Source: PALSA-505 sp036267135 | GTDB lineage: Bacteria; Actinomycetota; Actinomycetes; Streptosporangiales; Streptosporangiaceae | NCBI GenBank assembly: GCA_036267135.1 | Contig: DATAWQ010000059.1 | Location: forward strand, 4,406 to 68,405 | DNA length: 64,000 nt | Reading direction: 5' to 3' | In this document: piece by piece, positions 35,205-46,007 of the stretch | How positions within the stretch are numbered: the stretch's first letter is position 1 | Layout of the letters: each line of letters opens with the position of its first letter | The notes under the pieces: model-generated | Database searches by the model: none | Seen by the model: only the letters and a program-made list of their open reading frames with translations | What the model was told of the DNA's origin: nothing | Translations under genes and position numbers: made by a program

Positions 35205-37451
35205 GTGGATTCTGGAGGCGGCACAGCCGGAACAGGCGGACGGACCAGCAGCGACGAGGCGGTGAGCACCTCGTCCACGGGCGAGGCATCTCCCGTGGAC
35301 GGGAACGGCGCCATAGAACATCCATCCCCCAGGGACGACACCAGAGACCCAGTCTCCCGGGACACCAAGGGCACCAAGGCTGAACCGGAGAGCCGTGCGG
35401 AGCAGTTCCGGCTCGTCTTCTCCAGCTTCCTCATGTTGTTCGTCGAGCTGGCCCTGATCCGCTGGGTCACCTCCAACAACGTCTACGTGACCAAGTCCAC
35501 GAACTTCGTGCTGCTGGCCAGCTTCCTCGGCATCGGCATCGGGTTCATGAACATCCGGACCAAGCGCGACTACATGCGCTGGACGCCGGTGACCCTGCTG
35601 GTGCTGGTCGGATTCGTGCTGGGCTTCCCGGTCATCCTGGCCAGCACGTCCGGGGCCCACCCGTACCGCGGCCTGCACAACATGCTCGCCCTGCCGCAGT
35701 GGCTCAGCCTGTCGATCGTCTTCGTGCTGGTCGTGGGGGTCATGGCCGGGCTCGGCCAGGGCGTGGGCCGGATCTTCACCAAGTTCAAGCCGCTGAGCGC
35801 CTACCGGCTGGACATCGCGGGCAGTATCGCCGGCATCCTGCTGTTCTCGCTGCTGTCGTTCCTCGACCAGCCGCCGGCCACCTGGGGCTTCATCGCCTGC
35901 ATCGGCCTGATCGTAATGCTGGCCCCGAAGGTCAAGTGGTACCAGGTCACGGCCGCGCTCGCCATCATGGCGCTGCTCGGCATCGAGTCGTTCGTGCCCG
36001 ACCAGACCTGGTCGCCGTACAACAAGCTGTCGATCAACGCCACCCACGGCGCGAACGCGGCGCTGTACGTGTCCGCCAACAACATCCCCTACCAGGCGGC
36101 CCGCTCGCTGGCCGTGCTGAAGAAGCAGAAGCCGTTCTACTTCTATCCGTACCTGCACATCCCCAAGTCTCAGCTCAAGAACGTGCTGATCATCGGGGCC
36201 GGCACCGGCAACGACACCACGGTGGCGCTGTCCGAGGGCGCCCAGCACATCGACTCGGTGGAGATCGACCCGGAACTGCTGCAGATCGGCCGCGACCAGA
36301 ACCCGAGCCAGCCCTTCGAGAACCCGCGGGTGACCACGCACAACGCGGACGGCCGGGAGTTCCTCGAGGACACCAACAAGAAGTACAACCTGATCCTGTT
36401 CGCGCTGCCGGACTCGCTGGAGGCGGTCTCCGGCCAGTCCGCGGTCCGGCTGGAGAGCTTCCTGCTCACCAAGCAGTCGGTGCAGGCGGTGAAGGCGCAC
36501 CTGGTCCCGGGCGGCACGTTCTCGATGTACAACTACTACGCGCCGTTCCTGCTCAACCGGTACGCCAGCACGATCGAATCCGCGTTCAGCCGGGTGCCGT
36601 GCCAGAACATCGGCCCGCCGCTCGGTGGCCGCCGGCTGGCCGTGCTGACCGCGCACCTGGACGGGCCCGTGCCCGGCTGCGCCACCTACTGGCACGGCGC
36701 TCAGGTCGCGCCGTCCACGGACGACCATCCGTTCCCGTACCTGCCCACCGCCACGATCCCGGCTGCCTACCTGTGGATGCTCGGCGCCATCCTGCTCGGC
36801 TCCCTGATCCTGGTGCTGCTCGGCGGCGGTGTGCTGACCCGCCGCGGCCTCGCCGGCCTCGGCGAGTTCCGCGGCATGCACCGCTATATCGACCTGGCCT
36901 GCATGGGCGCCGCGTTCATGCTGCTGGAGACCAAGAACGTCGTGCAGTTCGCGCTGCTGTTCGGCACGACCTGGTTCGTCAACTCGCTGGTCTTCGCGGG
37001 CGTGCTGATATCGGTGTACCTGGCCGTGGAGACCGCGAGACATATCAAGCTGCCGCCGGCCTGGGTGCTCTACGTGCTGCTGATCGCCTCGCTGGTGGTC
37101 ACCTGGGTGGTGCCGCCCGACGACCCGCTCGGCCTGCCACTGGTGCCGCGCTTCCTGGCCGCCGCCGCGCTCGCGTTCGCGCCGGTCTTCCTGGCCAACC
37201 TGGTGTTCTCGCAGCGGTTCGCCAACGTCGAGGCGATGAGCTCCGCGTTCGCCGCGAACCTGCTCGGCGCGATCGTCGGCGGCGTGCTGGAATACCTCGC
37301 GCTGGCCACCGGCTACCGCTTCCTGCTGGTCGTGGTGGGCATCCTGTACGGGCTGGCCTTCGCGACCCGGCCCTGGCGCAAGAAGGCAGCCTCAGCGACG
37401 GCGCCGCAGTCAGCGACCAGGCCAGCCTCAACCACAGCGGTTACCACCTAG
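35205..37451 (+). CDS. Polytopic membrane protein with spermidine-synthase-like domain
   Basis: 748 residues from GTG 35205 (VDSGGG...), 6 bp after a -10-like TACGGT. Several N-terminal helices (for example FVLLASFLGIGIGFMNI, LLVLVGFVLGFPVILAS) are followed by a cytosolic Rossmann domain with the SAM/dcSAM-binding GAGTGNDTTV and VEIDPELL (about 330-500), then further C-terminal helices. It belongs to the fused spermine/spermidine-synthase-like transmembrane family, whose real substrate is usually unknown. It is often found beside wall or lipid genes, and the divergent neighbour here is a GT39-type transferase. Confidence 0.8.
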   Translation: MDSGGGTAGTGGRTSSDEAVSTSSTGEASPVDGNGAIEHPSPRDDTRDPVSRDTKGTKAEPESRAEQFRLVFSSFLMLFVELALIRWVTSNNVYVTKSTNFVLLASFLGIGIGFMNIRTKRDYMRWTPVTLLVLVGFVLGFPVILASTSGAHPYRGLHNMLALPQWLSLSIVFVLVVGVMAGLGQGVGRIFTKFKPLSAYRLDIAGSIAGILLFSLLSFLDQPPATWGFIACIGLIVMLAPKVKWYQVTAALAIMALLGIESFVPDQTWSPYNKLSINATHGANAALYVSANNIPYQAARSLAVLKKQKPFYFYPYLHIPKSQLKNVLIIGAGTGNDTTVALSEGAQHIDSVEIDPELLQIGRDQNPSQPFENPRVTTHNADGREFLEDTNKKYNLILFALPDSLEAVSGQSAVRLESFLLTKQSVQAVKAHLVPGGTFSMYNYYAPFLLNRYASTIESAFSRVPCQNIGPPLGGRRLAVLTAHLDGPVPGCATYWHGAQVAPSTDDHPFPYLPTATIPAAYLWMLGAILLGSLILVLLGGGVLTRRGLAGLGEFRGMHRYIDLACMGAAFMLLETKNVVQFALLFGTTWFVNSLVFAGVLISVYLAVETARHIKLPPAWVLYVLLIASLVVTWVVPPDDPLGLPLVPRFLAAAALAFAPVFLANLVFSQRFANVEAMSSAFAANLLGAIVGGVLEYLALATGYRFLLVVVGILYGLAFATRPWRKKAASATAPQSATRPASTTAVTT

Positions 37452-37461
37452 CTGCCGGGCG

Positions 37462-37490
37462 CCCGGGCGGTTTCAGCGAAACCGCCCGGG
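37462..37490. terminator. Bidirectional terminator
   Basis: Perfect 13-bp stem CCCGGGCGGTTTC/GAAACCGCCCGGG with a 3-nt loop, between the convergent spermidine-synthase-like gene and bkdC. Confidence 0.8.
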
Positions 37491-37511
37491 GCACCCAGGC
37501 AGGCCAGGACG

Positions 37512-39014
37512 CTAGGTCCAGGCGAGCATCCGCAGCGGATCCTCCAGCATCGCGCCGACGTCGCGCAGCACGGCGGAGCCGAGGTCACCGTCCACGATGC
37601 GGTGATCGAAGGACAGCGCCAGCGTGGTGACCTTCCTGATCGCCAGCTCACCCTGGTGCACCCACGGCAGGTCCCTGATCTGGCCGAGCGCCAGGATGGC
37701 GGCCTCGCCCGGGGTCAGGATGGGGGTGCCCGAATCCACCCCGAACACGCCCACGTTGGTGACGGTTATCGTGCCGTCCCGCAGGTCGGCCTGGGAGGCC
37801 TTGCCCGCCCTGGCCGTCTGGGCCAGCTCGCCCAGGGCGCGGGCCAGGTCGGGCAGGGACAGTGCGTGCGCGTCCTTGACGTTGGGCACCACGAGCCCGC
37901 GGCCGGTGGCCGCCGCGATACCCAGGTTGACGTAGCGGTGGACGACGATCTCCTGGGCCTGCTCGTCCCAGGTCGAGTTGATCATCGGATGCCGGCCGAC
38001 CGCCACGATCAGCGCCCGCGCGGCCAGCAGCAACGGCGACACGCGCAGGTCCGCGAACTCGGGCAGCTCGCGGATCCGGGCCAGCGCCTCCATCGTTCCC
38101 GTCACGTCGATCTGGAGGAACTCGGTGACGTGTGGCGCGGTGAACGCGCTGCCGATCACCGCCGCCGCGGTGTGCTTGCGCACCCCGCGGATCGGCACCC
38201 GCTCTTCCCGCGGGCCGGCCGCCGCACCGGCCAGCCCAGCGCCGGAAACACGGGCACCGGTCTCCGGCGCCGGACCGGCGGCGGCCTGCTGCACGTCGTC
38301 CCTGGTGATCGAGCCCTGTGGCCCGCTGCCGGTCAGGCCGCCCAGATCGACGCCGAGGTCCTTGGCGAGCTTGCGCACCGGCGGCTTGGCCAGCGCACGG
38401 CCGCCCGCCCCACCCGTCTCCCCAGCCCCGGTCACGGCCCGCGCCGACCCGTTGGCCGGCGCGGCGGGCGCAGACGGTGCGGGCGCGGGGACGGGCGCCG
38501 CCAAGGCCTCCCGCCCCGGCCCCGCGGGCGCGGGCCCGGATCCCTTACGCGCCCGCCGCGTGGTCCGCCCGAGCTTCACCCCGTACCCGACCAGCACGGC
38601 CTGCCGTTTCCCGCCCTCAGGCCCGCCTTCGGCTCCGGCCTCTTCGCCACCGGCCGCCGGCGCCTCGGTCCCCGGCACCGCGTCGGTGACCGCCAGCGCG
38701 GCGGGCGGAGCGTCCGCACTCGGCGCAGCGCCAGGCTCGCCGACCTGCACCGAGACGATCGGCGCGCCGACGTCCACGGTCGTCCCCTCGGCCACCAGCA
38801 ACTCCGAGACCACGCCTTCGAACGGGCACGGCAGCTCGACCACGGCCTTGGCCGTCTCGATCTCCACGATGATCTGGTTGATGGTGACCTTGTCGCCCGG
38901 CTGGACGTGCCACTTGACGATGTCCGCCTCGGTGAGGCCCTCGCCGACGTCGGGCAGCTTGAACTGCTTGAACTCGCTCAGTGCTGGCGATTCACTCGCC
39001 TTCGGCTCGCTCAT
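37512..39014 (-). CDS. bkdC: Branched-chain 2-oxoacid dehydrogenase E2 (dihydrolipoyl acyltransferase)
   Basis: 500 residues from ATG 39014. Lipoyl domain 14-90 with the lipoylated Lys56 in VEIETAKAVVE. Flexible Ala/Pro-rich linker, peripheral E3-binding domain (KPPVRKLAKDLGVDLGGLTG, about 210-245), and the acyltransferase core to the end with the catalytic DHRIVDG. It accepts the branched acyl group from E1 on lipoate and passes it to CoA. Only one lipoyl domain. It is the last gene of the three-gene operon, 9 bp past the E1-beta stop. Lack of an adjacent E3 gene means it shares the general one. Confidence 0.9.
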   Translation of the reverse strand: MSEPKASESPALSEFKQFKLPDVGEGLTEADIVKWHVQPGDKVTINQIIVEIETAKAVVELPCPFEGVVSELLVAEGTTVDVGAPIVSVQVGEPGAAPSADAPPAALAVTDAVPGTEAPAAGGEEAGAEGGPEGGKRQAVLVGYGVKLGRTTRRARKGSGPAPAGPGREALAAPVPAPAPSAPAAPANGSARAVTGAGETGGAGGRALAKPPVRKLAKDLGVDLGGLTGSGPQGSITRDDVQQAAAGPAPETGARVSGAGLAGAAAGPREERVPIRGVRKHTAAAVIGSAFTAPHVTEFLQIDVTGTMEALARIRELPEFADLRVSPLLLAARALIVAVGRHPMINSTWDEQAQEIVVHRYVNLGIAAATGRGLVVPNVKDAHALSLPDLARALGELAQTARAGKASQADLRDGTITVTNVGVFGVDSGTPILTPGEAAILALGQIRDLPWVHQGELAIRKVTTLALSFDHRIVDGDLGSAVLRDVGAMLEDPLRMLAWT

Positions 39015-39023
39015 GCCGGCCTC

Positions 39024-40007
39024 TCAGTAGGAAAAGGTGCGGTCGACGGCATCGAGAACCCGGTCCAGGTCCGGCAGGTAGTGGTCCTCCAGCTTGGACG
39101 GCGGGTACGGGGTGGCGAACCCGCCCACCCGCAGCACCGGCGCCTCGAGGTGGTAGAAGCACTCCTCGGTGATCCGGGCCGCGATCTCCGCGCCGAGGCC
39201 GCCGCTGACCGCCGCCTCGTGCGCGACCACGCACCGGCCGGTCCGCAGCACCGAGTCGCGGATCGACCCGATGTCCAGCGGCGAGAGCGAGCGCAGGTCG
39301 ATGACCTCGATGGCGCGGTCCTCCTTGCCGGCTGCCACCGCGGCCTCGACACAGGTCCTGACCATCGGGCCGTAGGCCAGCAGGGTCACGTCCGACCCCT
39401 GGTGCACCGTGCGGGCCGAGTTCAGCGGCCGCCAGGACTCCGGCGCCGCGGCGGTGTCCACCTCACCCTTGTCCCAGTACCTGCGCTTGGGCTCGAAGAA
39501 GATCACCGGGTCGTCGGTGCGCACGCTCTGCTGGATCATCGTGTACGCGTCGGCCGGGTCGGAACAGGCCACCACCCGCAGCCCCCCGGTGTGCGCGAAC
39601 AGCGCCTCCGGCGACTCGCTGTGGTGCTCGACCGCGCCGATGCCGCCGCCGCACGGGATCCTGATCACGATGGGCAGGGACAGCTTGCCCAGCGAGCGGA
39701 GCCGCATCTTGGCGAGCTGGCTGACGATCTGGTCGAAGGCCGGGTACACGAACCCGTCGAACTGGATCTCACAGACCGGCCGGTAGCCGCGCAAGGCCAG
39801 CCCGATCGCGGTGCCCACGATGCCCGACTCGGCCAGCGGGGTGTCGATGACCCGGCCCTCGCCGAAGTCCTTCTGCAGGCCGTCGGTCACCCGGAACACA
39901 CCGCCGAGCTTGCCCACGTCCTCACCCATGATGAGCACCTTGGGGTCGTCCTCGAGGGCGCGCCGCAGCCCCTCGTTCATCGCCCTCGACAGGGTCAGCG
40001 TGGTCAT
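39024..40007 (-). CDS. bkdB: Branched-chain 2-oxoacid dehydrogenase E1 beta subunit
   Basis: 327 residues from ATG 40007, with ggaggtggg upstream and an ATGA overlap with the E1-alpha stop. The longer upstream frame is a shadow. MGEDVGKLGGVF, FDGFVYPAFDQI, RIPCGGGIGAVEHHSE and the C-terminal VGGFATPYPPSKLEDHYLPD are typical. It pairs with E1 alpha to form the thiamine-diphosphate-dependent decarboxylase for 2-oxoisovalerate, 4-methyl-2-oxopentanoate and 3-methyl-2-oxopentanoate. Confidence 0.93.
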   Translation of the reverse strand: MTTLTLSRAMNEGLRRALEDDPKVLIMGEDVGKLGGVFRVTDGLQKDFGEGRVIDTPLAESGIVGTAIGLALRGYRPVCEIQFDGFVYPAFDQIVSQLAKMRLRSLGKLSLPIVIRIPCGGGIGAVEHHSESPEALFAHTGGLRVVACSDPADAYTMIQQSVRTDDPVIFFEPKRRYWDKGEVDTAAAPESWRPLNSARTVHQGSDVTLLAYGPMVRTCVEAAVAAGKEDRAIEVIDLRSLSPLDIGSIRDSVLRTGRCVVAHEAAVSGGLGAEIAARITEECFYHLEAPVLRVGGFATPYPPSKLEDHYLPDLDRVLDAVDRTFSY

Positions 40008-41149
40008 GCCCCCACCTCCTCGCCGGAGAACGAATCCAGGTACGCGGTGAACTGCTCCCGCTCGTGCTCGAGCTGCGCGTTGGGCTCGGCGTACACGTTC
40101 TCGAAGATGGTCAGCGGTTCCGGGTCGGGCATGGTCAGGCAGGACTTCCTGACCTGAGCGCCGATCGCGTCCGCCTCCGCGTCGACCGCGGCGAAGAAGT
40201 CCGTGTCCGCGCCGCCCGTCCTGACCAGGTAGGCCCGCACCCGCTCCACCGGGTCCTTCAGCTTCCACGACTCCAGCTCGGCGGCCAGCCGGTACCTGGT
40301 CGGGTCGTCGGTGGTGGTGTGCGCGCCCATCCGGTAGGTGAAGGCCTCGATCAGCGTCGGGCCCTGGCCCTCCCTGGCCGCCTGCATCGCCTTCCTGGTC
40401 ACGGCCAGGCAGGCCAGCACGTCGTTGCCGTCCACCCGCAGGCCAGGGAAGCCGAAGCCGTGCGCCCGCTGGTAGAGCGGTATCCGGCTCTGCTTCTCCA
40501 GCGGCTCGGAGATGGCCCACTGGTTGTTCTGGCAGAAGAACACGATCGGCGCGTTGAACACCGACGCCCAGATGAACGACTCGTTGACGTCGCCCTGGCT
40601 GGTCGCGCCGTCGCCGAAGTACGCGATGGCCGCCTCGCCGTCCTCGCCGACCGCCCCGTCGCGCTGGATGCCCATCGCGTACCCGGTGGCGTGCAGCGTC
40701 TGCGCCCCGATGACGATCGTGTACAGGTGGAAGTTGTGCTCCTTCGGGTCCCAGCCACCGTTGCTGACCCCGCGGAACAGCTCGAGCAGCTTGGCCGGGT
40801 CCAGCCCGCGGCACCATGCCACGCCGTGCTCGCGGTAGGTGGGGAAGGCCATGTCGCGCGGCCCGAGCGCCCGGCCCGAGCCGATCTGCGCGGCCTCCTG
40901 GCCGAGCAGGGAGGCCCAGATGCCGAGTTCTCCCTGGCGCTGCAGGGCGATCGCCTCGGTGTCGATCCTGCGGACGAGTATCAGGTCGCGGAACAGCGCC
41001 TTGATCTCTTCCGTGGATATCTCCAGCGGGTAGTCGGGATGCTCCACCCGTTCGCCCTCAGGCGTCAGCAGCTGGATGAGCTGCCCGCCGCTTCCTTCCA
41101 GCCTGCCGGGGCTTGCGGCGGCGACCGCATCGTCGGAGTCGACGGCCAC
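40004..41149 (-). CDS. bkdA: Branched-chain 2-oxoacid dehydrogenase E1 alpha subunit
   Basis: 381 residues from GTG 41149, chosen for the aaggag 6 bases upstream; the frame is open to 41380 without coding character. The thiamine-diphosphate motif GDGATSQGDVNESFIWASVF, with an Asn at the metal ligand position, is intact. It has ILVRRIDTEAIALQRQGEL and FAFTYRMGAHTTTDD-like active-site loops. Oxidative decarboxylation of branched-chain 2-oxo acids gives primers for iso/anteiso fatty acids and feeds amino-acid catabolism. It is divergent from purS, sharing a 200-bp upstream region. Confidence 0.92.
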   Translation of the reverse strand: MAVDSDDAVAAASPGRLEGSGGQLIQLLTPEGERVEHPDYPLEISTEEIKALFRDLILVRRIDTEAIALQRQGELGIWASLLGQEAAQIGSGRALGPRDMAFPTYREHGVAWCRGLDPAKLLELFRGVSNGGWDPKEHNFHLYTIVIGAQTLHATGYAMGIQRDGAVGEDGEAAIAYFGDGATSQGDVNESFIWASVFNAPIVFFCQNNQWAISEPLEKQSRIPLYQRAHGFGFPGLRVDGNDVLACLAVTRKAMQAAREGQGPTLIEAFTYRMGAHTTTDDPTRYRLAAELESWKLKDPVERVRAYLVRTGGADTDFFAAVDAEADAIGAQVRKSCLTMPDPEPLTIFENVYAEPNAQLEHEREQFTAYLDSFSGEEVGA

Positions 41150-41348
41150 GTGCCTCTCCTTTACGTGCTCGGGGCCGGTCACCGGGATCGCCGTTACCGG
41201 CCGTTGGTTGCCCCAGCGGGAGTTGGTAACGCCGCCAGGGACGCGGCTCTGTTCGTTAGCGCACCCCATCGGGTCCACTACGGTCATCGTGACAGAGTCA
41301 GTTTCCCGGAGGATATGTCCTTCGGTGAGATTCGGGGTTGGAGGGTGC

Positions 41349-41591
41349 GTGACCAGGGTCGTCGTCGATGTGGTGCTCAAGCCGGAGATTCACGATCCGC
41401 AGGGTGAGGCGATCGCGAGCGCGTGCCGGCGTCTCGGCTTCGGCCAGGTCACCGGGGTCCGGCAGGGCAAGCGGTTCGAGGTGGAGCTCAGCGGCCCGGC
41501 GGACGAGGCCGCACTGGCCCAGGTGGCCGAGCTGGCGGGCGAACTGCTGGCCAACCCGGTGCTGGAAAACTTCTCGCTGCACCCCGCCTGA
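41349..41591 (+). CDS. purS: Phosphoribosylformylglycinamidine synthase subunit PurS
   Basis: 80 residues from GTG 41349 (ggagg just upstream), the usual PurS length. VTRVVVDVVLKPEIHDPQGE, GFGQVTGVRQGKRFEVEL and NPVLENFSL are diagnostic. PurS bridges PurL and PurQ in the small-type FGAM synthase, channelling ammonia. It is separated from purQ by an unrelated-looking GHKL ATPase gene. Confidence 0.93.
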   Translation: MTRVVVDVVLKPEIHDPQGEAIASACRRLGFGQVTGVRQGKRFEVELSGPADEAALAQVAELAGELLANPVLENFSLHPA

Positions 41592-41797
41592 CGGCCGGCA
41601 CCGGGCCGCTACGGCAACACGGTCCGGCACTGATTGCCTACCGTCCGCGGCCAATTACGCACACCGTCATGACGTCGGCACAGCTTGTGACCACAACTCG
41701 CGGATAAGATCCAATCTGCGCGGTTATCCGGGCGCGGCGTGGGCACGTTACCCCGTATAAGTCACCTTTCCCGTGGCAGTAGGGGGCGCAGAGGCTG

Positions 41798-42457
41798 GTG
41801 CGTACAGCGGTTATGGACGGCGAGGTTCTCGACGGGGACGTCCGATTCTGCCTCGTGTTTCCGAGCGAGGCACTGAGTGTTCCGGTGATGCGCCGGGTAC
41901 TCGGCGGCACCCTGCTCGGCTTCGGCGCGGACGAGGACTGCGTGGCCGACATCCTGCTGGCCGCGTCCGAGGCCTGCACGAACGTGCTACGGCACGGCGG
42001 GCGCTCTACCGAGTACGAGGTCTCGGCCAGCCTCGGCCCGAACGCCTGCTTCCTGGAGATCGCCAACGGCGCCTCGCCGGCTGAGCCCAGCCGCTCGCGC
42101 TATCCGGACGCCAGGCGCCCGGCCAGCCCGCCGGACGACGAGGCCGACGCGACCGTGCCCATCGCGGTCACCCGGGCCGCCGCGACCAACGGATCCAACG
42201 GCGCGAACGGATCCAGCGGCGCCAGCCGGGCCACCGGGCCGAACGGCGACGACCAGCTCCAGGAGTCCGGCCGCGGGCTGTACATCATGCGGGCCTGTGT
42301 GGACGACCTGACGCTGCGCGGCACCCCGGGCCGGGGCACCGTGGTGTCCATGCGCAAGCGGCTCACCTGGGCTCCGGAGATCAGCGGACGGCACGCCGGC
42401 GGCCCGGCCGGCCCGAACGGCACCCGCCCCGCCGCCGCGCTCGCCGAGGCCGGCTGA
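41798..42457 (+). CDS. GHKL (RsbW/anti-sigma-type) ATP-binding protein with disordered insert
   Basis: About 219 residues from GTG 41798; ATG 41813 is an alternative. The N-box EACTNVLRHG (50-60) and the late G2-box region ESGRGLYIMRACVDDLTLRG followed by GTVVSM are those of RsbW/SpoIIAB-type serine kinases. Between them an Asn/Gly/Ser/Ala-rich insert of about 70 residues (DATVPIAVTRAAATNGSNGA, GSSGASRATG) replaces the usual short connection. It probably acts as an anti-sigma or regulator kinase, but no partner sigma or anti-anti-sigma gene is adjacent. Placement inside the purine genes is a convenience of gene order, not evidence of function. Confidence 0.75.
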   Translation: MRTAVMDGEVLDGDVRFCLVFPSEALSVPVMRRVLGGTLLGFGADEDCVADILLAASEACTNVLRHGGRSTEYEVSASLGPNACFLEIANGASPAEPSRSRYPDARRPASPPDDEADATVPIAVTRAAATNGSNGANGSSGASRATGPNGDDQLQESGRGLYIMRACVDDLTLRGTPGRGTVVSMRKRLTWAPEISGRHAGGPAGPNGTRPAAALAEAG

Positions 42458-42481
42458 CCGACCGCCAAGGCTGGCCTAAGA

Positions 42482-42536
42482 ACTCATTCAAAACCGGTGG
42501 GATGACGGATCCACGCAGATGCGGTTTTGAATAAGT
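42482..42536. repeat. Paired inverted repeats, IS-end-like
   Basis: ACTCATTCAAAACCG (42482-42496) and CGGTTTTGAATAAGT (42522-42536) are 14/15 inverted, around a 25-nt centre, in the gap between the GHKL ATPase gene and purQ. They look like two terminal inverted repeats left abutted, as in an IS excision scar or MITE, but could also form a terminator-like stem. Confidence 0.6.
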
Positions 42537-42594
42537 CCTCGTATAGCCTGCCTGCGTACGCCGTACCGGCGACCCCACGGCGCAGGAGGACCGC

Positions 42595-43268
42595 ATGATG
42601 GCCAGGGTAGGCGTGGTGACCTTCCCCGGGTCCCTGGACGACGGCGATGCCGCCCGCGCCGTGACCCTGGCCGGCGGCGAACCGGTGCCGCTGTGGCACG
42701 GCGAAGGTGACCTGCGCGGTGTGGATGCGGTGATCCTGCCCGGCGGCTTCTCCTACGGCGACTACCTGCGGTGCGGGGCGATCGCCCGGTTCGCCCCGAT
42801 CATGTCCGGGCTGATCCCGGCGGCGCGGGCCGGCCTGCCGGTGCTCGGCATCTGCAACGGCTTCCAGATCCTGTGCGAGGCCCACCTGCTGCCCGGCGCG
42901 CTCACCCGCAACACCGGCCTGCGCTTCATCAGCCGCGACGTCGCGCTCCGCGTCGAGAACGCCGGCACCAGGTGGACCGGCGCCTACTCCCAGGGCCAGG
43001 AGATCATCATCCCGCTGAAGAGCGGCGAGGGCGCGTTCGTCGCGGACCCGTCCGTGCTGGCTGAGCTTGAAGCCCGGGGCCAGGTGGTTGCCCGCTATGT
43101 GAATAGGGCCATGAACGGCTCCGCATCCGACGTCGCGGGCATCTGCAACGAGGCCGGCACGATCGTCGGGCTGATGCCCCATCCCGAGCACGCGGTCGAC
43201 CCGCTCACCGGGCCGGGGCGCGACGGCCTCGGCTTCTTCGAGTCGGTCGTCTCCCTGCTGGTGGGAAG

Positions 43269-43272
<4 letters not shown>
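42595..43272 (+). CDS. purQ: Phosphoribosylformylglycinamidine synthase subunit PurQ
   Basis: 225 residues from ATG 42595 (the adjacent ATG 42598 gives MARVGVV), with AGGAGGA upstream. Class I glutamine amidotransferase: nucleophile Cys in VLGICNGFQIL and the His/Glu pair in MPHPEHAVDP. It supplies ammonia from glutamine to PurL. Its stop overlaps the purL start (GTGA). Confidence 0.95.
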
Positions 43273-45569
<2,297 letters not shown>

Positions 45570-45584
45570 CCGGAGCCGGCGCCG

Positions 45585-45971
45585 ATGCCCGCCAAACGCG
45601 ACGACCCGGCCCGCGGCGAGGCCGCCGTCGGCGCCGTGCTGGCCGCGCTCGACGCCGGCCAGCCATCGCCGCCGGGGGAGCTGCGCCCGGCGGTCAGGCA
45701 CCTGCTGAACCTGCTGGCCGAGCGTGTCCCCGGCCGGGCCGTGGAGGTCAGGATTCCGCCGTACGCGGCGGTGCAGTGCGTGGAAGGCCCGCGGCACACC
45801 CGCGGCACCCCGCCGAACGTGGTGGAGACCGACCCGGTTACCTGGATCGCCCTCGCCACCGGCCGGGAAACCTGGGCGGCGGCGGCCGCGGCCGGGCGCA
45901 TCCAGGCCAGCGGCGCGCGGGCCGACGTGTCCGCTTACCTGCCGGTGTGGCCCGTCTCACCCGCCGGGTGA
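45585..45971 (+). CDS. Sterol carrier (SCP2-like) family protein
   Basis: 128 residues from ATG 45585. It has the SCP2/maleylpyruvate-isomerase C-terminal-like fold seen in actinobacterial proteins located between purL and purF: EVRIPPYAAVQCVEGPRHTR, TPPNVVETDPVTWIALATGR and IQASGARADVSAYLPVWPV. Presumed small-molecule or lipid binding. No purine role is known; the conserved location is the main link. Confidence 0.75.
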   Translation: MPAKRDDPARGEAAVGAVLAALDAGQPSPPGELRPAVRHLLNLLAERVPGRAVEVRIPPYAAVQCVEGPRHTRGTPPNVVETDPVTWIALATGRETWAAAAAAGRIQASGARADVSAYLPVWPVSPAG

Positions 45972-45995
45972 CGCCGTTCGGTGGCGGATCCCCCC

Positions 45996-46001
45996 TAGAC
46001 T
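45996..46001 (+). promoter_or_regulatory. -10 element of a leaderless purF promoter
   Basis: TAGACT ends 6 bp before GTG 46008, without a visible Shine-Dalgarno, again implying a leaderless transcript, separate from purL. Confidence 0.5.
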
Positions 46002-46007
46002 GACCTG

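Noticed and set aside
39024..40817. Extended E1-beta frame of 597 codons
   Set aside because: The N-terminal 270 codons lie over bkdA on the same strand in another frame; the true start is ATG 40007 with an ATGA overlap.
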